A DNA stretch of 64,000 bases from Camarhynchus parvulus (lineage: Eukaryota > Chordata > Aves > Passeriformes > Thraupidae). The notes under the pieces are model-generated. The model was not told the origin of the DNA, ran no database searches, and saw only the letters and a list, made by a program, of their open reading frames with translations. Below are positions 44,701 to 57,168 of this stretch, piece by piece. Numbering within the stretch: the first letter of the stretch is position 1; every line of letters starts with the position of its first letter. A program made the translations under genes and the position numbers. The stretch covers positions 62,406,965 to 62,470,964 of the forward strand of contig NC_044572.1 of the NCBI RefSeq assembly GCF_901933205.1. The letters are read 5' to 3'.

Positions 44701-47700
44701 TCTGACAGAGAGGTCTGCTTGACATGAACTTGAGCCCAGCACATGTGGTCAGCAGACACACATTCATGTTTTTTGGGGTCCTTTTTGATCAAAGCACTTT
44801 AATTATTTAGGGCTACAGGAAAATTATCATCTTGCCCTCCCAGTGCCAGTGGGTCTACCTGTATAACCCGATTCTCAAGTAATTTGCACAGGTAAAATTG
44901 AACTTATAATTTTTTCTTTATTTAGGCTGAAAAATACATGCATCATTCCCTCTTCCCCAGAGCAGAAAGGATCTCTATGTAACACTGATCTTACTTGCTG
45001 CATAAAAGCAGCATTTCCCAGGAATTATGTTGAGGATGCCAGGTGACCATGTGTTGTCTCACACAAAAGAGGGCAGTGTTATGCTCTGCTCTGCTTTACA
45101 AGTACCGTGTATCCTCCCTCAGACGCATCTAGGGTCTCAATGAAACACATTCTCAGGTGATGTTTGTCTAAAAGCTGCTCTGTGGGTGGCTACATATACT
45201 TCTGAGGGCAATTCTGATTTTATATCCCTCATCAGCTGAAGGAGGTGCATGCACCACCTTATGGAATATTCACACTTATGCCACACTTAAATTCATCCTG
45301 CTCAAAATGCAGATTATTCCAATGTCTAACATTAACTCAGTAAGTGCTGAACCCAATTATGATGATTCAACCAAAGCTCATTTTACATCAGTACCTCTCT
45401 CTGGGTGTCCAATGTTATCCATTAAATGACATGAGAGACTCTGTTTTTCTGTCAGGGAGATGGCAAAAAACTAATTTCTGGAGTCTGTTTTGACCACAGG
45501 ACTTGCTAGAAGGCCATTGTGGCAAAGCACTCATTGTTTAACAACTGATTATTGCTTTAGCTATTCAGAAAACAGAGATGGCATTTATTCTACTGTTGAA
45601 AACTATATTTACCCTGCAGTGTAGTTTTAAGTCAGAGTTAGCTGGTTAGGCTGGGAAAATGCCCAGTGTGGGGGCAGCCTATGGGGAGTGGGACACAGCG
45701 CTCTAAGGTGAGTATTTGACACAAGAAGGACTTGCGTCTACATCAGGATGAGCAGCTTCTCTCCAGGAACCAGATGGTCACAGTTTTGGTCTTGATGCCT
45801 GACTCATGGGTTGAGTTTGATGGAATTTGATGGGTGCAGTAAATGCCACTCCCAACTGCTAACATCTTCCTACAGAACTCTCCCCTCTGCCTTTGGTTTC
45901 AGAGGTAGAAGCCACTGTCAGTGCACATCTGGGCACTACAACCCAAGGAACTCCAGCCTGTTGAAGACTTTTTCAGTGTAGGTGGACACAGAGGACTGCT
46001 GGGTGAGATGCCTGTAACATTCTCACAGCAAAAGATGCACCAACAAGCATCCCTCCTACGTCTGTTAACATCTTTCATTTATCCTAATATCTATACAGTT
46101 ATTAAAAGCTCCAGGGGCTTGTATTTTTTATTAACAGATACGAGAGGAAGGAGCCTTTGCTCAAGAGCTAAAACATCCAGTTAAGTCCTGAACAACCTTT
46201 GATGTCGATGCCTGCAAGAAGTTTTCCACCAGAGGTAGCTGGACAACAAAATTGACACAGATAATATTGCCAAAAGTAGAGAGGTGGAAAGAAAATAGAG
46301 CCCTGAAAACAACATCTTTCATGATTCTTTACATGTCAACCCTAAGCAAGTGGCAAAAAGCACAGAAATTATTTTTTTTCCCTGCAACTTTTACATCCCA
46401 TATAATGCATGGTGTTAAGCTGGCACCAAAACAACTGCATCGCTTACCTGCAGCAAGATATTGTGGATCTGCAGTAAGAAAGCAGTAAGATCTGAACCTT
46501 CTATTAATCCATCCACTAGGCTTTTCTGTTTACTTTTTCAACTTCTGCTGCCTTTCCACTGAGATACAGCAGTGTCACTCCTATAATTCTCTGAGGAGAT
46601 GTGATATAAATGCACAGCTTGTTTAAGCAGCCTTACCATCCATCTGGGGACAATGAAAGTTTTCTACCAGCTGGAAGGTGTTTGCTGCAACCCCCTGTCC
46701 ACTCTCTCTCTTTCTGCCCTTCAGAAGCTGCCAGCACTGGCGAGGGAGATGCTGAGAGGGTTTTTGCATGGCATCTGGCACAGTCCTTGTGTGACAGGTT
46801 GGATCATGGAAAGACCTGTACTTTGGGTGGCAGTTGGAATAAGAGCAGCTGTGGGTGCATATGCACCTAATGTGTACTTTAAATCAACTGTTTGTCTACT
46901 TGTTTCCAACATATTTCTTGATTCGTGGCTTATGCAGATTTTTAAAGTCACAGTAAGGGTCCCTAGATACTTTTCTTCTTTTACGTGATGAGTCTAAGTA
47001 AAATAAATGAAATTATGCTCAGGCCTCTCACTTCACATCCTTTCATTTGAATGACCTTAGGTATCTTCCTTCATCTTCAAATATCCTGGACTAATGTGCT
47101 ATTCTGACATGAGTCATCTTGTATTTGGAGTTTTCCCTTAGAACTCAAACTGCTGGAGAATTTCGGGCTCCATCGAAAATATTTTTGAAGTGGGTAAGTG
47201 CTTTTGGAGAACAGCTTGAAAGCACAACTTGAGTGCAAGCTATGAGATCAGCAGCCAGCTCTCAAAGTGAAGTCACACGCAGCTTTTAGCTATTAAGATG
47301 CACTTTCCAGCAGTCTCTTCAGTTCTGAACACTCACTTTTGAATCAGCTGTAACTCTCCCCAGTGCTTCAAAAGGCTTCTCTGCCCCCTTGCTCCCACCG
47401 CAGCATTCAGTGGGTGCAGGCAGACCTTCCTCTGGGCTTTGCCAAGGGACCTGCCAGCTTCAAACTCAAGCCACAAGGCTCAGGAGACATCTGAGAACAA
47501 AGAACATTTTTGCTCTGCACTGGCAGTGTCCAGCTAATTCACTGGAGCCTGTGAGAGCTGTGGTGTAACCTGGGAACGGCATTTGTGTTGCTAATAATAA
47601 AAGATTTTTTGTGGACTGGGTAATGACATGGGTCTGTCAACTCCCACGTGCAAAGTGTTGGGGTGGAGAGCAGCCACTGGGCTTTCCTGAATAACTTGGA

Positions 47701-48548
47701 AAGGCAGCTTCTTATCTGTGGTAGATAACAGCCTTCTATAGAAGATTTTAAGAAGTGTGTAAGGGAGGAGGTGACAGAAATCCTGGCTTAAGGAAATCAG
47801 GGAATTTGACCCAAGACCAGGGGCAGTTTTGGTCCATAGGCTATCATGGTATCTCTTGTATAAGAAATACCTGTGGGTATAAACAAAGGTGTTACCAAAG
47901 TGTTTCTGACAATGGATTTTTCTCTTCTAGAAATCAGTAAATTTCTTCCACCTGGATTTAATGGGGAAAAAAGATCCCAGCCTGAGTTGTGGTTTGCTCT
48001 TAGCTAGACTCTATGAGTTCAGGCTCCCTATTAAATTAAATGTTCATAGCCATTTCTATGGAGCTTTGCTGACTTTACTCTCCAAGGCTTTCCATCCAAC
48101 CTCGATTTATTCTGCAGAAGCACACAACTGGCTTGCTACTTTTTCCACTGCGGCACATTTCTGAAAAATACAGCAGCTCTACCTGGCCTTGACAGCAAGC
48201 TTATTACTGGGTGGTGGCGTTAGGTTTGGTGGATTTGTGGGTTTGTTTTGCTTTTTTCCAACCCCTCATCTCTTCTATATTTTCTCCCTCTTTCTCCCTC
48301 TGTCAGAGTGACAGTCACCATCTCAGGGATCTGGCACGAAAGGCTGGAGCAGCATGATGTGGCTGATATAGGCAAGAAGCCAGAACATTTTGTATAGGTT
48401 AACTGTCCTCCTAGGCAGAGAGCATCCCTCAGCTCAGACATATGCCAGCAGCCAGCCATTCTTCTCCTCCTCCCCTCCCCAGATATTCCTCCCACCCCCC
48501 ACTCAGACTTTTATGCTCAGCCCAAGTTGATTAAAATGTTGCTGTCAT
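41701..48548. other. Intergenic, no gene seen
   Basis: 6.8 kb of gene-free sequence. The frames at 43388-43875 and 46610-46988 overlap others on the same or opposite strand and resemble no family. A TA microsatellite lies at 42586. No named repeat family is visible otherwise. Confidence 0.5.
42586..42614. repeat. AT-rich microsatellite (TA)n
   Basis: AAATATATACTTATATATAT continues to about 42614, with one interrupted unit. A simple repeat. Confidence 0.9.
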
Positions 48549-48604
48549 TAAAAAAACAAAACAAAACAAACCAAAAAAAAAAAAAGAGAGAGAGAGAGAG
48601 AGAA
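48549..48604 (+). repeat. Compound simple repeat (CAAAA)n, poly-A, (AG)n
   Basis: A few AAAAC units run into about 13 A's and then about ten AG dinucleotides. It resembles the tail of a retroposed sequence, but nothing recognisable precedes it. Confidence 0.88.
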
Positions 48605-51600
48605 ACAGGGGAGATGGTAGTGATGGGGAAATTTCCTTCCAGCTGCTGCTTGTCAGTTGGCAAGTTGCTTTTAACCTCTCCATGACAGAAAGCAGCAGTG
48701 TGCTCTGACTTTCCTTTCCTCACTGCTGAAGGGTTCCTGCATGCTCTTGCTTCCATGCCAGAGACATCCAGAGGAGCCTGCTCACACTGGAGAGCGTGAC
48801 AGCTGCCAGCATCCTCCCCTGCTGCCTCCCACCAGTTGCCCTGGTTGGGCATGTGGGACACAATGTCCTGGCCCCCCAGGACAGCCTGGCCTGGGGACAC
48901 TGGGGCAAATCATGGTGGGATGAGCCAAGAAATCATGGCCCTACTACTATGGGCCCATCATGGCCCACACTGCTGACTGGCTGATGCCTTCAGTGGCATC
49001 ATGGCAGGGGAAGATGGGGAGGTGATGTCCTTCCTGTTTGTGCAATCACCATGGCAAACTGTGTGTGAAAGGCTGTCACCCCCTCCCATGCCATTTCTAA
49101 TGCACTGAGGGGGGCACATGCAATGCCTGCAGTCGGGAACACCCCTGAGCTCCCAGCAGAGCTTTCGGGGGAATGTGCACTTGAAGTCAGATGTGGAGAA
49201 CACAACTGACGCACATCCTTGGAGCAGGCCAAGCCCAAAGCACAGATGTGTATCACATCTCACCATTCCTGGGGCCTGCAGAACTCAGCTTGAGTTTCAC
49301 AGCCTGAGACATCTGCTCTTGTGTTGTTAAAATGAGCACAAGAAAGAGTCTGCTCAGTAGTGTGCGTGAGCAGCTAGTGACCTCCAAGGGATGCAAACAA
49401 GGGAAGGGGTTTGCTGGGAGAGTTCCATTGCTTTCTTTCACAGCAAAATATTATGCTTTACAAATAACTACAACAACAGAAGAAAAATCCCCTCCAAAAA
49501 AACAATTAAAAGGAAAAAAAAACATTTAAAAATAAAGAAAACCACAAGCATGTTCAACCACCTTCCCAAATCTCCAAACACTTTCACCCTCCTTGTTCCC
49601 CTTTTCTGTTTCTCAGAGTCCTTCTTTTGTGCTGTCTCCATGGCCCTGGTTCTCTTCACACTGAAGGCTTGAAAAGATTTGGTTTCATAAGGCAGGGAAG
49701 CACTGGTATACTCATAAATAAATTTATTGAATGTTCTTTCAGCCCTCCACAATTTAAAAGGCTCAAAAAATATGACAAAAAGCACACATTGAGTTGAAAA
49801 GTCATATGCTAACCCTAAAATCCTCAGTTTTGTTTCTACTTCTACAAAATAACCACACTTAAGTCATGACAGGATTTAAACTTGGTACATTATATATTGT
49901 GACCCACATTTTCAAAAATCAGTGGAAGAATTATGGTTCTTTACTTCAGCTGTCTCAAATAGAGACTCATTATATTAGACCAGGCATCTAAAAAGAGTAA
50001 AAAATAATTTATTGAAATGTAATTGGCCAGTTAATAAGCCAAACTGATTAGTTTTTCCATAATTAGTTACTACAGTGTTTAAGATCAGAAATATTATAGG
50101 ATGCAGCAGATAAGAAAAGAAACAGGACACTTAGTTGTTGGAACAAGACTAACAAAACTTTTGCTGTTTCTTCATTAATCTGATAATAAAACATGGGTTC
50201 CAATATAGCTGTTGAATGACTTGTCATCTTAAAGATGAACTTCTGAAATTTTCAATCCATGGTAATTCCTTTTATTTCATTATTGATTCCTGTCCTCAAT
50301 CAAAATGACAATCTATTTAAAGTTTCAAGAGTAAAATCAGATGAGAAATTTCTCCTGGCAAAACCAAGTTTAATTTTACTTTCAACTTCAAAAACAAAAT
50401 CAAAGATGTACTAAAACCCAAGAAAATGAAATGTGCTTTATTATAAAATACTTTGAAATACAATGTTCCTACATCTTGCAAGCAATTTTTCTTCAATTAT
50501 TTTTCAAAAAAAGTATTGTCAACCTGTGCTGGCAAAGTTGTTTGGGTTTTGGGTTTTTTTTGATACAGCAGGTCTTTCCAGGCAAGAAAGGTTACTTTGG
50601 GCAAGACTGAGTTGGCCAAAATTGCATGTGTGCAGGCCAAACTCTGCCCCTGTAGGATCTAAAGGCACAGATACGAATGACCACAGGAAAAGTAGTTAAT
50701 GCAATTACCAGCAGACCCATTCCAGCAGCGAGCATGTTGATGCTGGAAATATCCAAATGACTGCCTGATGAAAGGATGCATTTGTTCAAAGCACATTTGC
50801 CTAGCTCACTAATCTCTGCAGATATCCTGTTGGGAAATCCTTTGAATCCAATACCTGATAAATGAATTTGGCTAGTGAATAAACATCCCACAAGCCTATT
50901 ACTGAAATATTATGCACCTGTTACAAGAATGCTCCCATGCATTAATTTCCATGCAGTACCGTCCTTCTTTAAAATGGTTTTTGATGGAGTGTGAAAAGCT
51001 GTTACTGAAACTGATGTTACCTTGAGCTCAGAGTTACAACCCCATGCTTGGATGCATCTCCAGAAAAGCCTGCCTGCCATGGGTGGGGCTCTCTGCACGT
51101 CCCACTTCCCAGGGCAGCAGAAGTCTGCTGGAGACAACAGCCCTGCCCCAAACCAGGACAGACAGATCTGCAAATTCAGTTGCCCACACCTAAGGTCTGT
51201 GTCAATTTAGTTTATCTTATGTGTGTTAGTCAGGCAAAGGGAAATGCTGCAAGGTTATGGAGCAGGGATGTTTGCTTGGTGGTGAAGGGTCATTACAGGT
51301 GCTATTTAGGATTGTCTCCTGCTTGTGAAGCATTCTGTAATTTTATTGTGGAAAATGGTAAGTAACATGAATGCTTTTCAATGAATAAATACCCACCTTG
51401 CTGACAAGGACTTCAGGAAAGGGGCATCAGATCATTGGCAATGAATTTTATGTCTTTGACTTTAACAACTGTGCTTCATGGCTGCTTTGATCAGACAATT
51501 GATATTCTGGAGAGGTTGCCTCCACGTGGAGAGAAGCTTAAGCAAAGGACTCTGCACAGGACTGGTGAAGGAGAAAGAGTGAAAATTCCCTGAGCATGCC

Positions 51601-54600
51601 AGAGGGGAAGGCTCACAAAGACACACCATGTCGGACACTGGAGGGTAAGTGCTGGACAGACTTTCCAGATCACTGTTCTGTTAAATGGGTTCACTGGCAG
51701 AAATGTTTCTATGCCATGGTTAATAACATTCATTATAAAGGTCACCTCTACATTTGTAAAAATGAACATCAGTTTTTCAAGGCACATACTAAAAGTCAGT
51801 TGTTTAATCAAGGAGGAACACTAATTCCAGTACCCCTGTCCACCAAAAAACTGAAAGCCAGACCTTGCATTTCAAGCCACATTGGGGTCAACTACATGCA
51901 GAGAAATAATTTGCTGTCTAGCAGCTGAATGCAATAAAACTGCAAACTTTTCACAGATAATTTGCAAAAGAAAGAGAGGCTAAATTAATTGAATAAATGA
52001 TTTCCTATGAATCATTCACTCTGCTCTAATTAACAGGAGCTTGTGTACTCAGCTCCTTCTGCAGTATCTCCATGGTTGCCCCTAAGGGTCAGAGTCCCTG
52101 AGAAATCCTTAATTTTACTTTCAAATGTGTTTTCATTAAGTTATAGTTGGAAACAACAACAAAAAAGATACTCTCAGGAAGAAAGGGGGAGAAATCATCA
52201 AGGGGCCTTAGTAGCGGTTGAACTTCAATTAGGGATGGCATCCCAGTTCTTCACAGAAATATTTGGGTGCTTATCTGGACTGCTCACACCACCTGGATGA
52301 AGGGCTTCCTAAAAGCTCCCCCTATCCAGATGCCACACTTCCCCTAATTAATCCTCCTTTGGACCCAAAAGCTCACAGTTAGCCTGCACACTGGCGTCTC
52401 CCAGGATTGCTGCAAACATTATTAGCCTGTGCATTAGAACAGTGCCAGGAAATGAGACGGGCAGGCACAGATTAGCTGGCGCTGGAGGGATGGGGAAATG
52501 AGGGAACATTAGTTCCCTCATGGGTACCAGCAGATGAGTGCCTGCTGCTGCAGCACGTAACACACTCATTGCAATGCAGCACCTTCCCTGTCCCCTCTTC
52601 CAGTGAGGTGAGAGAAGCCTCTGAAGCCATCATTGTAAAGGTTTTAGCTACAGGAGGTTTTGTTTGCTGTTTTGGAGGTTTTTCACTCTGTTTTTAGTTT
52701 TTTTGTTTTGGTTTTGGGTTTCTTTTTTAATGGTTGAATTCAGTATGGGAATGGTTGACATCATCAATAAGTTTGCTTTACTGTAAAATAAAGTGTCTGC
52801 TCCATTGTAATCCTCTGGGGTGGTGGACTCCAGAGGGTGGCAGTGGAGAAGTGGGACAACCCAGTTCCTTTACTGGAGATGACACTCTCCCCTGCCAGCC
52901 AAACCCCTGTACCATCCAGATGATTTTTGTCAGTGAATAACCAGAGAAGGAAGGAAAAGAGGGAAGCAGAGAGAATGGCCAAACCCAACCATCCTCAGTC
53001 AGGAAAGAGAAGCAACATCAAAGTACTAAGCCAAGATCTTTCAAAGATTTCAAAGAACACTTTGGTCTGAGCTCAGATTAGTAAACATTTGGGAATTTTC
53101 AGGGTTTTGTGCATTCTCCATCTTTACCACATACTTAAAAATTTCTCTCTTGACCTATTAATGACTTCTACTGCTCTCAGTGCCCCAGGGCCCTGACCCA
53201 CATCAGAGCACCGGTGCACTGGGCACATGGCAGCAGAGACTGCCCTGAAGAGCCCACGCTGTAATTAGGCAGGGCAGAAGGAAGGTGGAAAAGGGAATAG
53301 CAGTGCCAGGAGACCCTGGGATCACAGCAAGGTGGTTGTCCCTCTGACCTTCTGCAGGAGAAGCAGAGAGTGGGTCTCCTGTCACAGTGTGAACTGTCCT
53401 CCTCTGCCAAATCTGCCAAATCTCACATTTAACGTGGGTGTTGCTCCACATAAACGCTGGCAGCAGTTAAATCCTCCCTCTGCAGAAAGAAGCACCACAC
53501 AACATCCTTCCCTTGCCGGCCCTGAGGAAAAGCCAGGCAGCTGTGCTGTTCTGCACCTGACCACAGCCTGGCAGGATACTTGCAGGAGCCTGAGTTTTTT
53601 GTTTTTTTCAAGCATGCCAGAGTTTCTACTCTGTCTGTTGGTAGAAAGGCTGAGAGAAAATTTTAAGGGAAAAAAAGCTCACACAGAAAGATCATTTCCT
53701 CTTATAAAAGGACCCTGGGAACAAGACAAATGTTACAGTAAGTGAAGAGAAATAAAATTAAACCAAAATTGTTTTCTCCTGAAAAATTAAAAGGATTATG
53801 TTCCTGGAAAAAGCCTCCTTTCCCTTTACACAGTAGTCAAACAGAGGTCAAAGTAATTAATATTAAAGTATCCATGTAATAGGATGTGTAGAATCTAGTT
53901 ACAAATACAGAATTTATAAAACCATTTTCTGAAAAGAGACAAAATTATTCAGAACCACTCTCCCAGAGAGCATAAATACACAATTATGTCTAATCTTGGC
54001 ATGCTGTTGAAGGAGTATATTGGTAACAGAACAATTATAAATAGACCAGTTTGTTTCCTTGCTTCCTCTGGTATTGTTCTGTTTACTATGGAGACTTCTC
54101 ATGCCTATATAGGCATAAGAGAAGAATTGGGCTGTATGTTTTGCAGCAAATACATAAACATACAGGCAAAGCAGGTGTAAGTTTGATCACTGACTCTCTT
54201 ATGGCTGTACTTTGTGTTATTCTTGTCGCATTCTGAATTGTGAACCCTCTGTGCTCAGTGCTACACAAACACACAGGGCAACCTGCTTCTTTGTTTACCT
54301 CAAGGTTTGGGGGTTTGATTTGTTTTGGTTTCTTAACCATAAAAGGCATATAGTGACTCATCATGGACACCAAAATTTCCCCTTTTCAAGGAGATTTAAA
54401 AGATTGATATGTGTATGCAGACACATTTCCAAAACTGAAGAAAAATTTAGAGGCACTCAAGAAAGCTTGGACCTACTGCCCCAAATGTCAGTTTTATAGC
54501 ATGGGCTGTCTGAGCTCTTTGCTTTGTAAACAACATTTAATCCATATACTTGCTTTTGCTTAGATATCTTCCTATATTCCCAGGTCTCTGCTTTCCTCCA

Positions 54601-57110
54601 GGCTGGTTGGTGTTGATATTGACATTCCTATTCTTGAGAATAACACCATAACAGGTACTGTTCTACTTGATTCAAGAGATGTAGAAGAGTCATGCCCTGA
54701 ATCTGTCAGAGGGCATCTTTATACATTAATGTTTTCCCTTGAAAACTGAAGTAGAAGCTGCAAAGACTGAAATCCAGTTGTATGTAGGAATGCCTTGACT
54801 CTCATTACAAATAACACTTAGAGGGTTGTTACTCAGGATGGAGAACTGCTCAAGAAGGAGGGAGGGGGATCTGAGTTCTGAAGCACCAGGCTTTAGCGGT
54901 CCTTTATTATTGTAAAGGATACTGCTGCACTCCAAGGATCCCTTCAAGATGCACAAAGGTGCATTGAAGGTTGGGGAGAAGCCTGATTTAAGACACTTTT
55001 CAGATAGCAAATCAATAATCAGCTAAAGCTTCCCAAGACAAAGGTTTAAAACTCACACTTTTTACCATTTCTTATTGGTTTTCTGTTTCTTGTTGTAGTA
55101 AGTACTGTCTTGTTCTATTTATTACCCATAAGCTCTTTATCTGGGCTCAAAAGCTAAAATTGTTCTATGGGGAACTATTTTTCTTCTCTTTACAACTGTT
55201 CTTTTTTTTTCTCTATCATGTAATTAAATGCAAGAATCATGGAAATATTTCTATTTCATATTTGGTTTTGAGAATTCAAGTTGTGTGTATATGAAAGTAG
55301 CTTTTCATACAATTTACTGATAGATACTGAATTCAATTCAGTAAATTCTCTTGGGACCAGAGATGTTTTTAGTACCTGTATAAAGTTATATCATATGCAT
55401 AAGTGCTTTCTTTATTGCAAGTGACCTAAACTTATCTAAGTACTTTCTCCAGTACTAATCACAAAGCACAACACAAAACCAACAACATCCATTATTTTAA
55501 TGCTCTTCCTAACATAATAAAAAAGTTTTTGTGTATGGTTCTTCTCACCTATGAAACAACCTCTTTCAACTGAAGTGCTGTTTATTACTTTCTTTCTAGA
55601 GCAGAAACCATTTTTCTGGGCTTCATAATTAAACCTGTGTTAAAAGACTATTGTGGTTCTCCACAAAATAGAATGTTTAGTCTTCACAGACAGAGTTATG
55701 AAAGTCAGACTTGCTGCGTGCAGATGATTGAGGGGATATCCAACTCAAAACTCCCGTGACTGTATTAACAAGCTCCTCCTTGGACTATTTAATCTCATTT
55801 GCTTGGTGAAAGGGTGGCTTTCATTATCTCCTACCTTTGATTTGTGTGATTTTGTGCTCAGACATATTTCCAATGCTGGCCGCAATAAAAAAAAAAGGCG
55901 GGGAACAAAAAAAAAACCCATCAAACAAAAGCCATTACTAAGAAAGTCTGAAAAATATTTTTTAGATTTATATAATAAAATGTTTCACTTAGACTTCACA
56001 GACTCAGGCCAGGGCCAAACCTGGCCCTCCCCTTTGGAAATGATGCAGAAGAGCAACCAGGATTAGGACTGTTCAGTATTTCCTTGCCTTCTTTACTATC
56101 TTGATTCATGATACACATAGAGGTGTATTCATCCTGTGATATCTTTGGCATCAAGAACCAGGTCAGACAACACCCAAAAAAATACTTGCATAGTTAAGGA
56201 AAACATATTTTCTAGGCAGGAAAATCTACCCACACAACAAAAATTAATGCCAAACTGTGCAATATTTGAATTCTGGCAGCTGTGGCAGCATTTCCATGTT
56301 GGGTGGCTACCAGCTCCAGGCTGCATGGGATGCACACCATAGTGTGTCTGGGTCCTTGCTGGTCTCAGAGCAACACCAGCTATGCAACTTGCACTGCAGT
56401 CATTTAGCAGAACTCCCAACTGTAGCCCTTCCCCTCCTTTTCTGAGTCAATTTCCTTTATCATTTTATATTTTTCCTATCTTTTCAGGTGTTTTTCTCTG
56501 CCTTCCTGTTTCTGAAAGTTCAGCTTCTACCAGGCCTCTGCTAACAGCACTCTCCCCATCTTTCTTGTGCCTGCCCATCTCAAACTCACCCCCCAATATT
56601 CCTACCTACCCCCCTCCTCTTCCCAAACCAGAAACTACTGCAGATAGGGTAGAAAGATGGCAGAAGAGCAGTTTGGAAGTCACCTTAAGATGATATCATT
56701 AGGTACAACCCACGAGCAGTGGAATGCCAGGGAAATGGCAAAGGACTGACATTCAGACTCACCATGGGGCAGAGTCAGGCCAAAAGTCAAAGCCCTTGCA
56801 TCCCCAGGTAGACAGAGTCATCAGAGTACAAGAGCTGTCTAATTTCCTACACCACTGAAGACACCAGGATAAAATACGCTGCAAGTAAATTATCCAGTTG
56901 GATGTTTATGCAAGAGTTGGTGGAGCAGAAAAGTTGCCAAAAAGACGTCAGACAATACTTAGGAGTTGTATCAAGTGTCCCATGGAAATTACAGACACCC
57001 CCCACATGTTAATATTTAACCAAGAGCTCAAAAAATTTTGTACTATCAGCAACTTCCAGCAATACAAATTGCACAGCACAAGCAAAAAATAATATTAATT
57101 CAGTCACATG

Positions 57111-57168
57111 CTTTTATTTCTTTTATAAGAAATAAAATCATCCACTTTCTTTTATTTCTTTTATAAGA
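57111..57168. repeat. Short tandem duplication
   Basis: CTTTTATTTCTTTTATAAGA occurs at 57111-57130 and again at 57149-57168, a period of 38 bp. A third, partial CTTTTATTC follows at 57173. Probably replication slippage. Confidence 0.85.

Noticed and set aside
46610..46988. Two overlapping + frames (86 and 111 codons)
   Set aside because: They share the same DNA in different phases, a third frame runs on the - strand, and none has a known domain.
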